64,000 nucleotides of DNA from Nocardioides campestrisoli (GTDB lineage Bacteria; Actinomycetota; Actinomycetes; Propionibacteriales; Nocardioidaceae), in contig NZ_CP061768.1 in the NCBI RefSeq assembly GCF_013624435.2, positions 1,054,001 to 1,118,000 of the forward strand, written 5' to 3'. The notes under the pieces are model-generated. The model saw nothing but the letters and a program-made list of their open reading frames with translations. It searched no databases and had not been told where the DNA came from. This document shows positions 42,952 to 51,160 of this stretch, in pieces; position 1 is the stretch's first letter, and the number at the start of each line of letters is the position of its first letter. Made by a program: the position numbers and the translations under genes.

Positions 42952-44124
42952 GTGAGCCAGTCCAACAGCAGCGAGCACGCCCACAAGTCCGGCTTCGAGA
43001 CCCGGGCGATCCACGCCGGCTACGAGCCCGACCCGAGCACCGGGGCGGTGATCCCGCCGATCTACGCCACCAGCACCTACAAGCAGGACGGCGTCGGCGG
43101 CCTGCGCGGCGGCTACGAGTACAGCCGCTCGGCCAACCCCACCCGCACCGCGCTGGAGGGCGCGCTGGCCGCGGTCGAGGAGGGGGAGCGCGGCTTCGCG
43201 TTCGCCTCCGGTCTGGCGGCCGAGGACACCCTGGTGCGGGCGCTGTGCCGGCCCGGCGACCACGTGGTGCTCCCCGACGACGCGTACGGGGGCACCTTCC
43301 GGCTCTTCGACAAGGTCGAGCGCAGCTGGGGCCTGGAGCACAGCCCCGCGGCGGGCTCCGACCTCGACGCGGTGCGGGCCGCGATCCAGCCCGGCCGCAC
43401 CAAGCTGGTCTGGGTGGAGACCCCGACGAACCCGCTGCTCAACATCGGCGACATCGAGGCGCTCGCCGCGGTCGCGCACGAGGCAGGCGCGCGACTGGTG
43501 GTCGACAACACCTTCGCCTCGCCGTACCTCCAGCAGCCGCTCACCCTGGGCGCCGACGTGGTCGTCCACTCGACCACCAAGTACGTCGGCGGCCACTCCG
43601 ACGTCGTCGGCGGCGCCCTGGTGGTCCGCGACCTGGAGGTCGCCGAGGCGATCGCCTTCCACCAGAACTCGATCGGCGCCGTGCCCGGCCCGTTCGACAG
43701 CTTCCTGACCCACCGGGGGCTCAAGACGCTCGCGGTGCGGATGGACCGGCACTGCGACAACGCGGAGCGGATCGTCGACTTCCTCACCGGTCACCCGGCG
43801 GTGGCGCAGGTGATCTACCCGGGCCTGCCCGAGCACCCCGGGCACGCCGTCGCGGCCAAGCAGATGAAGCGCTTCGGCGGGATGGTCAGCTTCCGGGTGG
43901 CGGCCGGCGAGCAGGCGGCGCTGGACCTCTGCGCGCGCACCGAGGTCTTCACCCTGGGCGAGTCGCTGGGCGGCGTGGAGTCGCTGATCGAGCACCCCGG
44001 CCGGATGACGCACGCCAGCGTCGCGGGCACCGACCTGGAGGTCCCGGCCGACCTGGTCCGCCTCAGCGTCGGGATCGAGACGGTCGAGGACCTGCTGGCC
44101 GACCTCGACCGAGCCCTGGGCTGA
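42952..44124 (+). CDS. metB: cystathionine gamma-synthase
   Basis: A 390-residue Cys/Met-metabolism PLP enzyme. It joins cysteine and an activated homoserine to cystathionine in methionine synthesis. The PLP-binding STTKYVGGHSDVVGG has K210, and YEYSRSANPTRTALE and FASGLAAEDTL are typical of MetB. A cystathionine gamma-lyase has nearly the same sequence pattern, so direction of flux is not certain. GTG 42952 has TAGTCT seven bases ahead, compatible with leaderless expression. Confidence 0.93.
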   Translation: MSQSNSSEHAHKSGFETRAIHAGYEPDPSTGAVIPPIYATSTYKQDGVGGLRGGYEYSRSANPTRTALEGALAAVEEGERGFAFASGLAAEDTLVRALCRPGDHVVLPDDAYGGTFRLFDKVERSWGLEHSPAAGSDLDAVRAAIQPGRTKLVWVETPTNPLLNIGDIEALAAVAHEAGARLVVDNTFASPYLQQPLTLGADVVVHSTTKYVGGHSDVVGGALVVRDLEVAEAIAFHQNSIGAVPGPFDSFLTHRGLKTLAVRMDRHCDNAERIVDFLTGHPAVAQVIYPGLPEHPGHAVAAKQMKRFGGMVSFRVAAGEQAALDLCARTEVFTLGESLGGVESLIEHPGRMTHASVAGTDLEVPADLVRLSVGIETVEDLLADLDRALG

Positions 44125-44167
44125 GTGGGCTGACCGGGCTGACCAGGCGCCTGGGTAGCCTGACCCG

Positions 44168-45562
44168 ATGACCAGGGACGGGGACGAGGGGCACCACCTC
44201 GACGAGGGGCCGGGCGGTGCCGAGGGGCAGCCGTCCGCGCAGCAGGTCGAGGCGGAGCGCACCCGGGAGAGCATCGCGGAGCGGATCACCCAGCAGCTGG
44301 CCAACCAGTGGGCGATGATCCGCGCCGAGCGGCGGGCCGAGCCCCGGCCGGTGATCACCACCGGGCCCTCGAACTTCAGCCGGGCGCAGGTGCCGTGGGG
44401 TCTCGACCTGGCGGCGGCCTGGGCGTGGCGGTTCATCGTGATCGCGGTCGCCGGCTACCTGATCGCCCGGACCGTCGCCGACTTCGCGGTGGTGACGCTG
44501 CCGCTGGCGATCGCCCTGCTGATCACGGCCCTGGTCAGCCCGTTCGTCCGCGGGGTGGCGCGGATCGGCATCCCGCGCGGGCTGGCCAGCATCAGCGCGG
44601 TGGTGCTGACCCTGGGTGTGGTCGGGGTGCTCCTCACGTTCGCGGGCCAGCAGGTCGCCACCGGCGCCACGGACCTGGCCGACCAGGTGGTCGCCGGCCT
44701 GCAGCAGATCCGGGTCTGGCTCCGCGACGGCCCGCTCAACGCCAGCGAGAGCCAGATCAACGACTACATCAAGGTCGCCCAGGACGCGATCACCGAGGGC
44801 ACGCAGAACGGTGCGGTGGTCAGCCAGGTGACCGGCATCGGCAGCGCGCTGGGCCACGTCACGGCCGGCTTCTTCATCGTCCTGTTCGCGACGTACTTCT
44901 TCCTCGCCGACGGCGAGCGGATCTGGGCGTGGACCGTGCGGCTGGCGCCGCGGGCGGCCCGCGAGCACATGGACAACTCCGGGCGGGTGGCCTGGGTCTC
45001 GCTGACCCAGTTCGTCCGGGCCACCGTGATCGTCGCCCTGGTCGACGCGATCGGCGTGATGATCGTGGCCGAGATCCTCAGCGTCCCGTTCGTGCTGGCG
45101 ATCGGCGTCCTGGTCTTCCTCGGCGCCTTCGTCCCGATGATCGGCGCCACGGTCGCGGGCTCCGTGGCCGTGCTGGTCGCGCTGGTGGACCAGGGGCCGT
45201 TCACCGCGCTGCTGATGCTCGGCGGCGTGATCCTGGTCCAGCAGCTCGAGGGTCACATCCTGCAGCCCTTCCTGATGGGCAGGTTCGTCTCCCTGCACCC
45301 GCTGGGCGTGATCGTGGCGATCGCCGTCGGCATCGTGCTCGCCGGGATCGGTGGGGCCCTGGTCGCCGTGCCGCTGGCCGCGGCGGTCAACGCCGTCGTC
45401 CAGCACCTGGCTGAGCAGACGTCGGTGGGGGAGCCGGACCCCGACGACCGGCTGGAGGAGGAGATAGCCGCCGAACGGTCGGAGGGCAACGAGGCCGAGC
45501 CGGTGCCCGCCCCCGACAGCCCGGTGGTCGACGACGACGAGGGGCGACGTGGCGATGGGTGA
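44168..45562 (+). CDS. AI-2E-family transporter (PerM-like) membrane protein
   Basis: A 464-residue membrane protein with about eight hydrophobic segments between residues 90 and 430, including the family core FFIVLFATYFFLADGERIW and a VFLGAFVPMIGATVAGSVAVLVALV segment. The family exports small molecules such as autoinducer-2 or acts as an ion antiporter; the substrate here is unknown. N- and C-terminal tails are long, acidic and polar. TAGCCT at 44156-44161 ends six bases before ATG 44168. The last 14 bases overlap ilvA. Confidence 0.9.
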   Translation: MTRDGDEGHHLDEGPGGAEGQPSAQQVEAERTRESIAERITQQLANQWAMIRAERRAEPRPVITTGPSNFSRAQVPWGLDLAAAWAWRFIVIAVAGYLIARTVADFAVVTLPLAIALLITALVSPFVRGVARIGIPRGLASISAVVLTLGVVGVLLTFAGQQVATGATDLADQVVAGLQQIRVWLRDGPLNASESQINDYIKVAQDAITEGTQNGAVVSQVTGIGSALGHVTAGFFIVLFATYFFLADGERIWAWTVRLAPRAAREHMDNSGRVAWVSLTQFVRATVIVALVDAIGVMIVAEILSVPFVLAIGVLVFLGAFVPMIGATVAGSVAVLVALVDQGPFTALLMLGGVILVQQLEGHILQPFLMGRFVSLHPLGVIVAIAVGIVLAGIGGALVAVPLAAAVNAVVQHLAEQTSVGEPDPDDRLEEEIAAERSEGNEAEPVPAPDSPVVDDDEGRRGDG

Positions 45563-46778
45563 ACAGCCGCGCAGCGAGCCGGTGGGACTGGCCGAGATCG
45601 AGCGGGCCGCGAGGACGCTCGAGGGGGTGGCCGTGCGCACCCCGATGGAGGAGTCGCGCTGGCTCTCCGACCTGGCCGGCGGCCCGGTCGGGCTCAAGTG
45701 CGAGAACCTCCAGCGCACCGGCTCCTTCAAGGCCCGCGGCGCCTACGTCCGGATCGCCGGGCTCAGCGAGGCCGAGCGGGCCCGGGGCGTGGTCGCCGCC
45801 TCGGCCGGCAACCATGCGCAGGGGGTGGCGCTGGCCGCCCAGGCGCTGGGCATCCGGGCCACCGTCTTCATGCCCGAGGGGGCGCCCATCCCCAAGGAGA
45901 ACGCCACCCGGGGGTACGGCGCCGACGTGGTCTTCGCCGGCCGCTACCTGGAGGACGCGCTGGCCGCGGCCCGACAGTTCGCCCTCGACACCGGGGCGGT
46001 GCTCATCCACCCCTTCGACCACCCGGACGTGGTCGCCGGGCAGGGCACCTGCGGCCTGGAGATCCTGGAGCAGTCTCCCGAGGTGCGTACGGTGCTGGTG
46101 CCCACCGGCGGCGGCGGGCTGCTGGCCGGGATCGCACTGGCGGTGAAGGCGCTGCGCCCCGACGTGCGGGTAGTGGGCGTGCAGGCGGAGGGTGCCGCGG
46201 CCTTCCCCGGCTCGCTGGCCGCGGGTGCTCCGGTCGCGCTGGCTGCGATGAGCACGATGGCGGACGGGATCGCCGTGGGGCTGCCCGGGGAGCTCACCTT
46301 CGCCGCGGTCCGTGACCACGTGGACGAGGTGCGCACGGTCTCGGAGGAGTCGCTCTCACGCGCGCTGCTGGCGCTGCTGGAGCGGGCCAAGATGGTCGTC
46401 GAGCCCGCCGGCGCCGCCGCGGTGGCCGCGCTGCTGGACGAGCCCACCGCGTTCCAGACCCCGGCGGTCGCCGTGCTCTCGGGCGGGAACATCGACCCGC
46501 TGCTGCTGGGGCGGGTGATCCGGCACGGCCTGGCGTCCGCCGGGCGCTACCTCTACCTGCGGGTCTGCATCACCGACCGGCCCGGTGACCTGGCCAGGCT
46601 GTTGGCGCAGGTCAGCGAGACCGGCGCCAACGTGCTCGAGGTCGCGCACGAACGGTTCTCACCGACGCTGGCGCTGGACGAGGTCGAGGTCAGGCTCCAG
46701 CTGGAGACCCGCAGCACCGCTCACGCCGAGCGCGTCCTGGCCCGGTTGCGGGAGCGCGGTCACCGAGTCTTCGAGTGA
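45549..46778 (+). CDS. ilvA: threonine ammonia-lyase (dehydratase)
   Basis: A 409-residue PLP enzyme that makes 2-oxobutanoate from threonine. The PLP lysine is K61 in RTGSFKARGAY, the phosphate-binding Gly-rich loop is TGGGGLLAG, and a C-terminal ACT-type domain (about 330-409, YLYLRVCITDRPGDLARLLAQVSETGANVLEV) follows. Single short ACT, rather than two, points to the shorter regulatory form. GTG 45549 or ATG 45555 could start translation; the overlap with the upstream transporter suggests co-transcription. Confidence 0.93.
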   Translation: MAMGEQPRSEPVGLAEIERAARTLEGVAVRTPMEESRWLSDLAGGPVGLKCENLQRTGSFKARGAYVRIAGLSEAERARGVVAASAGNHAQGVALAAQALGIRATVFMPEGAPIPKENATRGYGADVVFAGRYLEDALAAARQFALDTGAVLIHPFDHPDVVAGQGTCGLEILEQSPEVRTVLVPTGGGGLLAGIALAVKALRPDVRVVGVQAEGAAAFPGSLAAGAPVALAAMSTMADGIAVGLPGELTFAAVRDHVDEVRTVSEESLSRALLALLERAKMVVEPAGAAAVAALLDEPTAFQTPAVAVLSGGNIDPLLLGRVIRHGLASAGRYLYLRVCITDRPGDLARLLAQVSETGANVLEVAHERFSPTLALDEVEVRLQLETRSTAHAERVLARLRERGHRVFE

Positions 46779-46808
46779 CGCGCGCTCCCCGCGGGAACGC
46801 AGAGTGGC

Positions 46809-47306
46809 TCAGCCGGTGAAGGGGACGGCGTCGACGATCTCGACCTTGAGGTCCTTGCCGTTGGGCGCCTCGTAGGTGACGGTCTCGCCCTTCTTGCGGC
46901 CGTTGATCGCGGCACCGAGGGCCGACTGGGGGGAGTAGACGGTCAGGCCGTCCTCCTCCATCTCCCGGGCGCCGAAGAGGAAGATCTCCTCGTCTCCGAA
47001 GTCGACGAACTTGACCGTGACCTTCATGCCCGGCTCCACGATCCCGTCGTCGGCCGGGGTCTCGCCGACCTCGGCGCGACGGAGCATGTCCTCCAGCTGA
47101 CGGATCCGGGCCTCCTGCTTGCCCTGCTCGTCCTTGGCGGCGTGGTAGCCGCCGTTCTCCTTCAGGTCACCCTCGTCGCGGGCCGAGCTGATCTTCTCGA
47201 TGATCTCCTGGCGCTTGGGGCCCTTGAGGTCCTCCAGCTCCGCCGTGAGCTTGTCGTAGGCGTCCTGGGTCAGCCAGATGGTGGCCTGATCGGTCGACTG
47301 GGTCAT
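46809..47306 (-). CDS. greA: transcription elongation factor GreA
   Basis: A 165-residue cleavage factor that rescues backtracked RNA polymerase. The N-terminal coiled coil (LTQDAYDKLTAELEDLKGPKRQEII) ends in the tip acidic loop DEGDLKENGGYHAAKDEQ with the catalytic acidic pair, and the C-terminal FKBP-like domain includes FGDEEIFLFG and SPQSALGAAINGRKKGETVTYEAPNG. It is convergent with ilvA and has a leader of about 90 bases containing a hairpin followed by a T-rich run. Confidence 0.97.
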   Translation of the reverse strand: MTQSTDQATIWLTQDAYDKLTAELEDLKGPKRQEIIEKISSARDEGDLKENGGYHAAKDEQGKQEARIRQLEDMLRRAEVGETPADDGIVEPGMKVTVKFVDFGDEEIFLFGAREMEEDGLTVYSPQSALGAAINGRKKGETVTYEAPNGKDLKVEIVDAVPFTG

Positions 47307-47333
47307 GGCTCCACTCCTGTAAGGAAAAGCAAC

Positions 47334-47385
47334 ACCCGCCGGGCTCCATCGCTCTGTCGCGATCTATCCCTCGAGCCCCGCGGGT
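47334..47385 (-). promoter_or_regulatory. greA leader stem-loop, attenuator candidate
   Basis: ACCCGCCGGGCTC (47334-47346) pairs with GAGCCCCGCGGGT (47373-47385), 12 of 13 positions, with a 26-base loop that itself contains a five-base stem (ATCGC 47348-47352 with GCGAT 47359-47363). Read on the minus strand the stem is followed by GTTGCTTTTCC, a short U-rich run, 27 bases before the greA start. This looks like an intrinsic terminator within the leader, although a plain leader fold or a bidirectional terminator are also possible. Confidence 0.6.
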
Positions 47386-47447
47386 GACTGGTTGACAGGT
47401 CAGTCTACCAACCGCGTGCCGAATGCGCCCGTTCGTCGACAGACCGG

Positions 47448-47843
47448 TCAGCGGCGCCGGGCCTGGCCCTCGACGCGGCACCCGACGTTCTCCGCGCTGG
47501 TGGCCCGGCGTTCGGTCCGCACGGTCACCTCCTGGCGGCCGTCGACACCGGTGAAGGCGAGCTCGCCGACCGTGGCCTTGTCGGAGGAGTAGGCGCGCAC
47601 CAGGCAGTCGGCCTCCTCGACGCCGTCGAGCCGGACGTCGACCACCACGGTCACCGTGTGGTCGTCGACGACCTGGTAGCCGACCTGGCCCGACGACGCT
47701 GCGGGCGACCCGTGGAACCAGGCGGCCCAGCCCAGCCAGCCCAGCGAGACCACGGCGAGGAGGACCACGAGAGTGATCGCCAGCCGGCGTCGTCCGCGGG
47801 GGGGAGTGCCGTAGCGGGTGGCCAGATCTGCCTGCGAGCTCAC
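47448..47843 (-). CDS. DUF4307 membrane protein
   Basis: A 131-residue protein with one membrane helix at about residues 20-43 (RLAITLVVLLAVVSLGWLGWAAWF) and an extracytoplasmic beta domain with two cysteines (C80 and C123). The domain and its position beside greA and mca fit DUF4307, an actinobacterial family without known function. The GTG start at 47843 has a minus-strand CACTCT six bases upstream, so it and mca may share a compact divergent promoter region of 29 bases. Confidence 0.85.
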   Translation of the reverse strand: MSSQADLATRYGTPPRGRRRLAITLVVLLAVVSLGWLGWAAWFHGSPAASSGQVGYQVVDDHTVTVVVDVRLDGVEEADCLVRAYSSDKATVGELAFTGVDGRQEVTVRTERRATSAENVGCRVEGQARRR

Positions 47844-47872
47844 GGCTCCAGAGTGCCACCTAGACTCCAGCC

Positions 47873-48769
47873 ATGCAGACGCGCCCCCCGGCCGGCCCTC
47901 GCGCCGGTCTCCGCCTCATGCACGTGCACGCCCACCCCGACGACGAGTCGAGCAAGGGGGCGGCCAGCACGGCGAAGTACGTCGCCGAGGGCGTCGACGT
48001 GCACGTGGTCACCTGCACCGGTGGCGAGCGTGGCTCGATCCTGAATCCCAAGATGGACCGGCCCGACATCGCGGCGAAGATCACCGAGGTGCGGCGCCGG
48101 GAGATGGAGTGCGCGCGCGACATCCTGGGCGTCACCCAGGACTGGCTGGGCTTCGTCGACTCCGGCTGGCCCGAGGGCGACCCGAAGCCGCCGCTGCCCG
48201 ACGGGTGCTTCGGTCTGGTCACCCCCGAGGAGGGTGCCGCCCCGCTGGTGCGGCTGATCCGCGAGTTCCGCCCGCACGTGGTCACGACGTACGACGAGAA
48301 CGGCGGCTACCCGCACCCCGACCACATCAAGTGCCACGAGGTCTCGGTCGAGGCGTTCCACGCCGCCGGCGACCCGGAGCGCTACCCCGAGGCGGGGGAG
48401 CCCTGGCAGCCGCTCAAGCTCTACTACCACCACGGGTTCAACCGGCCCAAGACGGTCGCGCTGCACGAGGCGATGGTGGCCCACGGCCTGGAGTCGCCGT
48501 ACGCCGAGCGGCTGGAGAAGTGGGAGCCGAACCCGGAGTGGGACGACCGGATCACCACCCGGGTGCCCTGCGGCGACTACTTCGGCGTGCGCGACCAGGC
48601 CCTGCTGGCGCACGCGACCCAGATCGACCCGGACGGGTTCTGGTTCTCCGTGCCGCGCGAGATCCAGCAGGAGGTCTGGCCGACGGAGGACTACGAGCTG
48701 GTGGTCAGCCACGTGCCGACCGAGCTGCCCGAGGACGACCTCTTCACTGGGATCGACCTCACCTCGTGA
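47873..48769 (+). CDS. mca: mycothiol S-conjugate amidase
   Basis: A 298-residue zinc amidase that cleaves mycothiol conjugates to a mercapturic acid and GlcN-inositol during detoxification. The metal site is in HVHAHPDDESSKG (H21, D24) and the downstream GYPHPDHIKCHE histidine. GGERGSILNPKMDRPDI and the extended C-terminus separate it from the MshB deacetylase. It shows directly that the organism uses mycothiol. TAGACT at 47861-47866 lies six bases before ATG 47873. Confidence 0.95.
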   Translation: MQTRPPAGPRAGLRLMHVHAHPDDESSKGAASTAKYVAEGVDVHVVTCTGGERGSILNPKMDRPDIAAKITEVRRREMECARDILGVTQDWLGFVDSGWPEGDPKPPLPDGCFGLVTPEEGAAPLVRLIREFRPHVVTTYDENGGYPHPDHIKCHEVSVEAFHAAGDPERYPEAGEPWQPLKLYYHHGFNRPKTVALHEAMVAHGLESPYAERLEKWEPNPEWDDRITTRVPCGDYFGVRDQALLAHATQIDPDGFWFSVPREIQQEVWPTEDYELVVSHVPTELPEDDLFTGIDLTS

Positions 48770-48798
48770 TTCGACCGGTCGCCTGAGACACTGGGACC

Positions 48799-49062
48799 AT
48801 GCTCGACCTCTTCGACCCCTCGTTCCTCGACCCGCTGCTCACGCTCGCTGACGGCGCGCCCCGGCCCGCCCCGGAGCCCGAGGACGTGAAGGCCGGCTGG
48901 ACGGCGCTCCTCCTCTGGCTGGGGATGGCGGTGGCGGTCGCCCTGCTGGGCTGGAGCCTGGTCCGCCAGCTGCGCAAGACCAACGCCGCCCGGGACGCGG
49001 GAGTCTTCGGTGACGAGCCCGCGCCCGCGGCCGAGGACGAGCGGGAGACGCCCCGCCCCTGA
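48799..49062 (+). CDS. small membrane protein downstream of mca
   Basis: An 87-residue protein of unknown function with one strong membrane helix (residues about 34-55, ALLLWLGMAVAVALLGWSLV), an acidic N-terminus with FDPSFLDPLL and a polar Pro/Glu-rich C-terminus. Only 29 bases separate it from mca. Its weak -10 (GACACT) is six bases before the ATG. A location in the membrane is clear; nothing more can be said. Confidence 0.75.
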   Translation: MLDLFDPSFLDPLLTLADGAPRPAPEPEDVKAGWTALLLWLGMAVAVALLGWSLVRQLRKTNAARDAGVFGDEPAPAAEDERETPRP

Positions 49063-49117
49063 GGCGCCCGCGGAGCCGGTCCGTTTGGTCGCGCATGGCC
49101 CTGGGTACCGGCCGGTC

Positions 49118-49393
49118 ATGATCTTCCAAATTCTCGGCCTTCTGCTGGTGGGCATCGTGATCGGTGCCCTCGCTCGACTGCTTCGCCCCGGCAAGCAGTC
49201 CATGAGCATGGTCGCGACCATGCTCCTCGGTGTCGTCGGCGCCATCATCGGTGGTCTCATCGGTGGTCTCTTCAACGACAACACCAACCCCTTCGAGCTC
49301 AACTTCCTGGGCTTCGTCTTCGCGGTGATCGCGGCCTTCCTGCTGGTGGGCGTCGCGGAGGGCATGTCCAGCCGGAACAAGAACACCGTCTGA
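49118..49393 (+). CDS. GlsB/YeaQ/YmgE-family stress-response membrane protein
   Basis: A 91-residue protein with three hydrophobic segments: IFQILGLLLVGIVIGALARLL, a Gly-rich helix MLLGVVGAIIGGLIGGLF, and FLGFVFAVIAAFLLVGVAEGM. The glycine-patterned middle segment and the LARLLRPG turn are typical of the transglycosylase-associated/GlsB family, commonly induced by envelope or acid stress. There is no good ribosome site before ATG 49118. It is followed by a strong hairpin at 49457. Confidence 0.88.
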   Translation: MIFQILGLLLVGIVIGALARLLRPGKQSMSMVATMLLGVVGAIIGGLIGGLFNDNTNPFELNFLGFVFAVIAAFLLVGVAEGMSSRNKNTV

Positions 49394-49456
49394 CCCCACC
49401 ACCAGGGACTCAGCACCACCTGCAGTTCAGCACCACCCGGGCGGAGACGCCCTCGC

Positions 49457-49490
49457 CACGACCGCGCGGCCACCAGGCTGCGCGGTCGTG
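49457..49490 (+). terminator. hairpin between GlsB-type gene and SGNH hydrolase
   Basis: CACGACCGCGC (49457-49467) and GCGCGGTCGTG (49480-49490) form a perfect 11-base-pair stem with a 12-base loop. There is no T run, so it is a GC-rich intrinsic-like terminator of the type often seen in actinobacteria. It lies 64 bases after the GlsB-type gene and about 45 bases before the next promoter. Confidence 0.65.
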
Positions 49491-49548
49491 TGCATGTGGC
49501 AGCAGCACGACCGCGTGACCCGGGTCACAGATGGGCTATCTTCTGCCT

Positions 49549-50886
49549 GTGCGCCGAACGATCCTGGTCATGCTCTCCGCCCTCCTCCCGGCCCTGGCTG
49601 CCCTGGCGCTCATGCCGCCGGGCCACGCTGCCCCCGACACCTTCAGCCGGGTGTGGGACCGGGGCCCCGGGGGTGAGCGGATGGTCGCGCTGGGCGACTC
49701 CTTCGCCTCCGGGCCGGGGATCGCCCCGCAGCGCCCGGAGGGGTGCTCGCGCAGCGAGCGGAACTTCCCGAGCCTGGTCGCCGGGGTGCTGGACCGTGCC
49801 CCTGGTGGGCTGACCGCCTACACCGACGCCAGCTGCGGGGGAGCGCGGTCGGTCGACCTCTTCTCCGCCCAGTCCCTGCCCGGCGGCCGGACGAACTCCC
49901 CGCAGCTCGACGCGCTGGACGCCGACACCACCCTGGTCACCTTCGGCACCCTGGGCGGCAACGACATCGGCCTGGTCCAGCTCGCGACGTCCTGCTTCAG
50001 CACCGACTGCGTGCCCGCGGCCGGCACCGACCCGTACGCCGAGCGGTTCCGCACCCTGGAGACCCAGCTGAGCCGCGGCATCGCGCAGGCACGCAGCCGC
50101 GCTCCTCGCGCCCGGATCCTGGTGATCGGCTACGGCACCTACCTGCCGCCCAGCGGCTGCGTGGCGACCTTCGGTGGCGCCCTGAGCGCCCAGGAGTTCA
50201 CCTACGTGCAGAGCCAGATCGACCGGATGTCCGACACCCTGGAGCGCGTGGCCACCGGGCCGGACGTCGACTTCGTCGACATGCGCGACATCCCGGGCTC
50301 GGTGGACCGCACGGCCTGTGCGGAGCCGCGGCGCCAGTGGATCCGCGCGCTCGAGACCTACGGTGACGGGGCGGTGCTCCATCCCTCCGCGTGCGGCATG
50401 GACGCGATGGCCCAGCACCTGGTGCGCACGCTCCAAGGGCTGCGCGGTGAGCCGCAGACGCCCTTCGACGACTCCTGCGTGAGCGCCGGCCCGGCCCCGC
50501 AGCCCACGCCGACCACGCCCACCCCGTCCGCGACGCCGACCCCGACGCCGACCACCACCCCGACCCAGGTGCCCGCCCCCTCCCCGAACCGTGCCGCGCG
50601 TCGAGTGCAGCTGCGCGCGGAGGCGAAGTCGCTGACCCTGCGGCCTTCCTGCTCGAACGCCCGGGCCCGGGTCCAGGTGCGTGGCACCACCGAGCGGCTC
50701 GCCCGGGTCCGGTTTTCCGTCGGCCCGAAGAAGGTCGGCGTCGATCGCACCGGCCCGTTCCGGGTCTCCCTGCGGGCGGCGAAGCTGCCGGCCCGCGGCC
50801 AGCTGCGGGCCAAGGTGGTCCTGCGCGACGGAGACCTGCGGGTGGTCCGCAACCTGCGGCGCGCGCGGCCGGCCTGCCTGCGCTGA
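49549..50886 (+). CDS. secreted SGNH/GDSL hydrolase with C-terminal beta domain
   Basis: A 445-residue secreted esterase-like protein. A signal peptide (residues 1 to about 28, RRTILVMLSALLPALAALALMPPGHAAP) precedes an SGNH domain with block I GDSFASG (Ser near residue 51), block III GGNDIG and block V VLHPSACGMDAMA with the catalytic histidine. After a Pro/Thr-rich linker (about residues 320-345, TPTPTPTTTP) a small beta domain of about 100 basic residues ends the protein. It resembles streptomycete secreted lipases. TATCTT at 49537-49542 ends six bases before GTG 49549, so I take that start over ATG 49531. Confidence 0.85.
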   Translation: MRRTILVMLSALLPALAALALMPPGHAAPDTFSRVWDRGPGGERMVALGDSFASGPGIAPQRPEGCSRSERNFPSLVAGVLDRAPGGLTAYTDASCGGARSVDLFSAQSLPGGRTNSPQLDALDADTTLVTFGTLGGNDIGLVQLATSCFSTDCVPAAGTDPYAERFRTLETQLSRGIAQARSRAPRARILVIGYGTYLPPSGCVATFGGALSAQEFTYVQSQIDRMSDTLERVATGPDVDFVDMRDIPGSVDRTACAEPRRQWIRALETYGDGAVLHPSACGMDAMAQHLVRTLQGLRGEPQTPFDDSCVSAGPAPQPTPTTPTPSATPTPTPTTTPTQVPAPSPNRAARRVQLRAEAKSLTLRPSCSNARARVQVRGTTERLARVRFSVGPKKVGVDRTGPFRVSLRAAKLPARGQLRAKVVLRDGDLRVVRNLRRARPACLR

Positions 50887-50905
50887 GCCGCCACGGCCAT
50901 GGCGC

Positions 50906-51160
50906 TCACGGCGGCGTGGTGCGCTCCCGCAGCCAGGTGGTGGTGCCCGGGGCCATGCCGCGGGACTTCGGCGTCTGGGGGACCGGGACCACGATCAGCG
51001 CCGCCTCCCCGGGCAGCGCCCACTTGAGCGCGTGGTAGACGGCCGAGAGCGACTCGGTGCTCTCCAGCAGGAGCAACCCGTCGGCGACCTCGCGCGCCTC
51101 GTGCCAGGGCCCCTCCAGGTCCTCGGGCGGTACGGCGGTCCAGGCGAGGTAGACGGTCAC
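50906..51160 (-). CDS. small hypothetical protein coupled to the M23 gene
   Basis: An 84-residue soluble protein (TVYLAWTAVPPEDLEGPWHEAREVADGLLLLESTESLSAVYHALKWALP) of unknown function. The GTG start overlaps the M23 peptidase stop (GTGA), so it is the third gene of the ArsR-M23 operon. It has an alpha/beta look without cysteines or membrane segments. Low certainty that it is functional, but the coupled start supports it. Confidence 0.6.
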   Translation of the reverse strand: MTVYLAWTAVPPEDLEGPWHEAREVADGLLLLESTESLSAVYHALKWALPGEAALIVVPVPQTPKSRGMAPGTTTWLRERTTPP

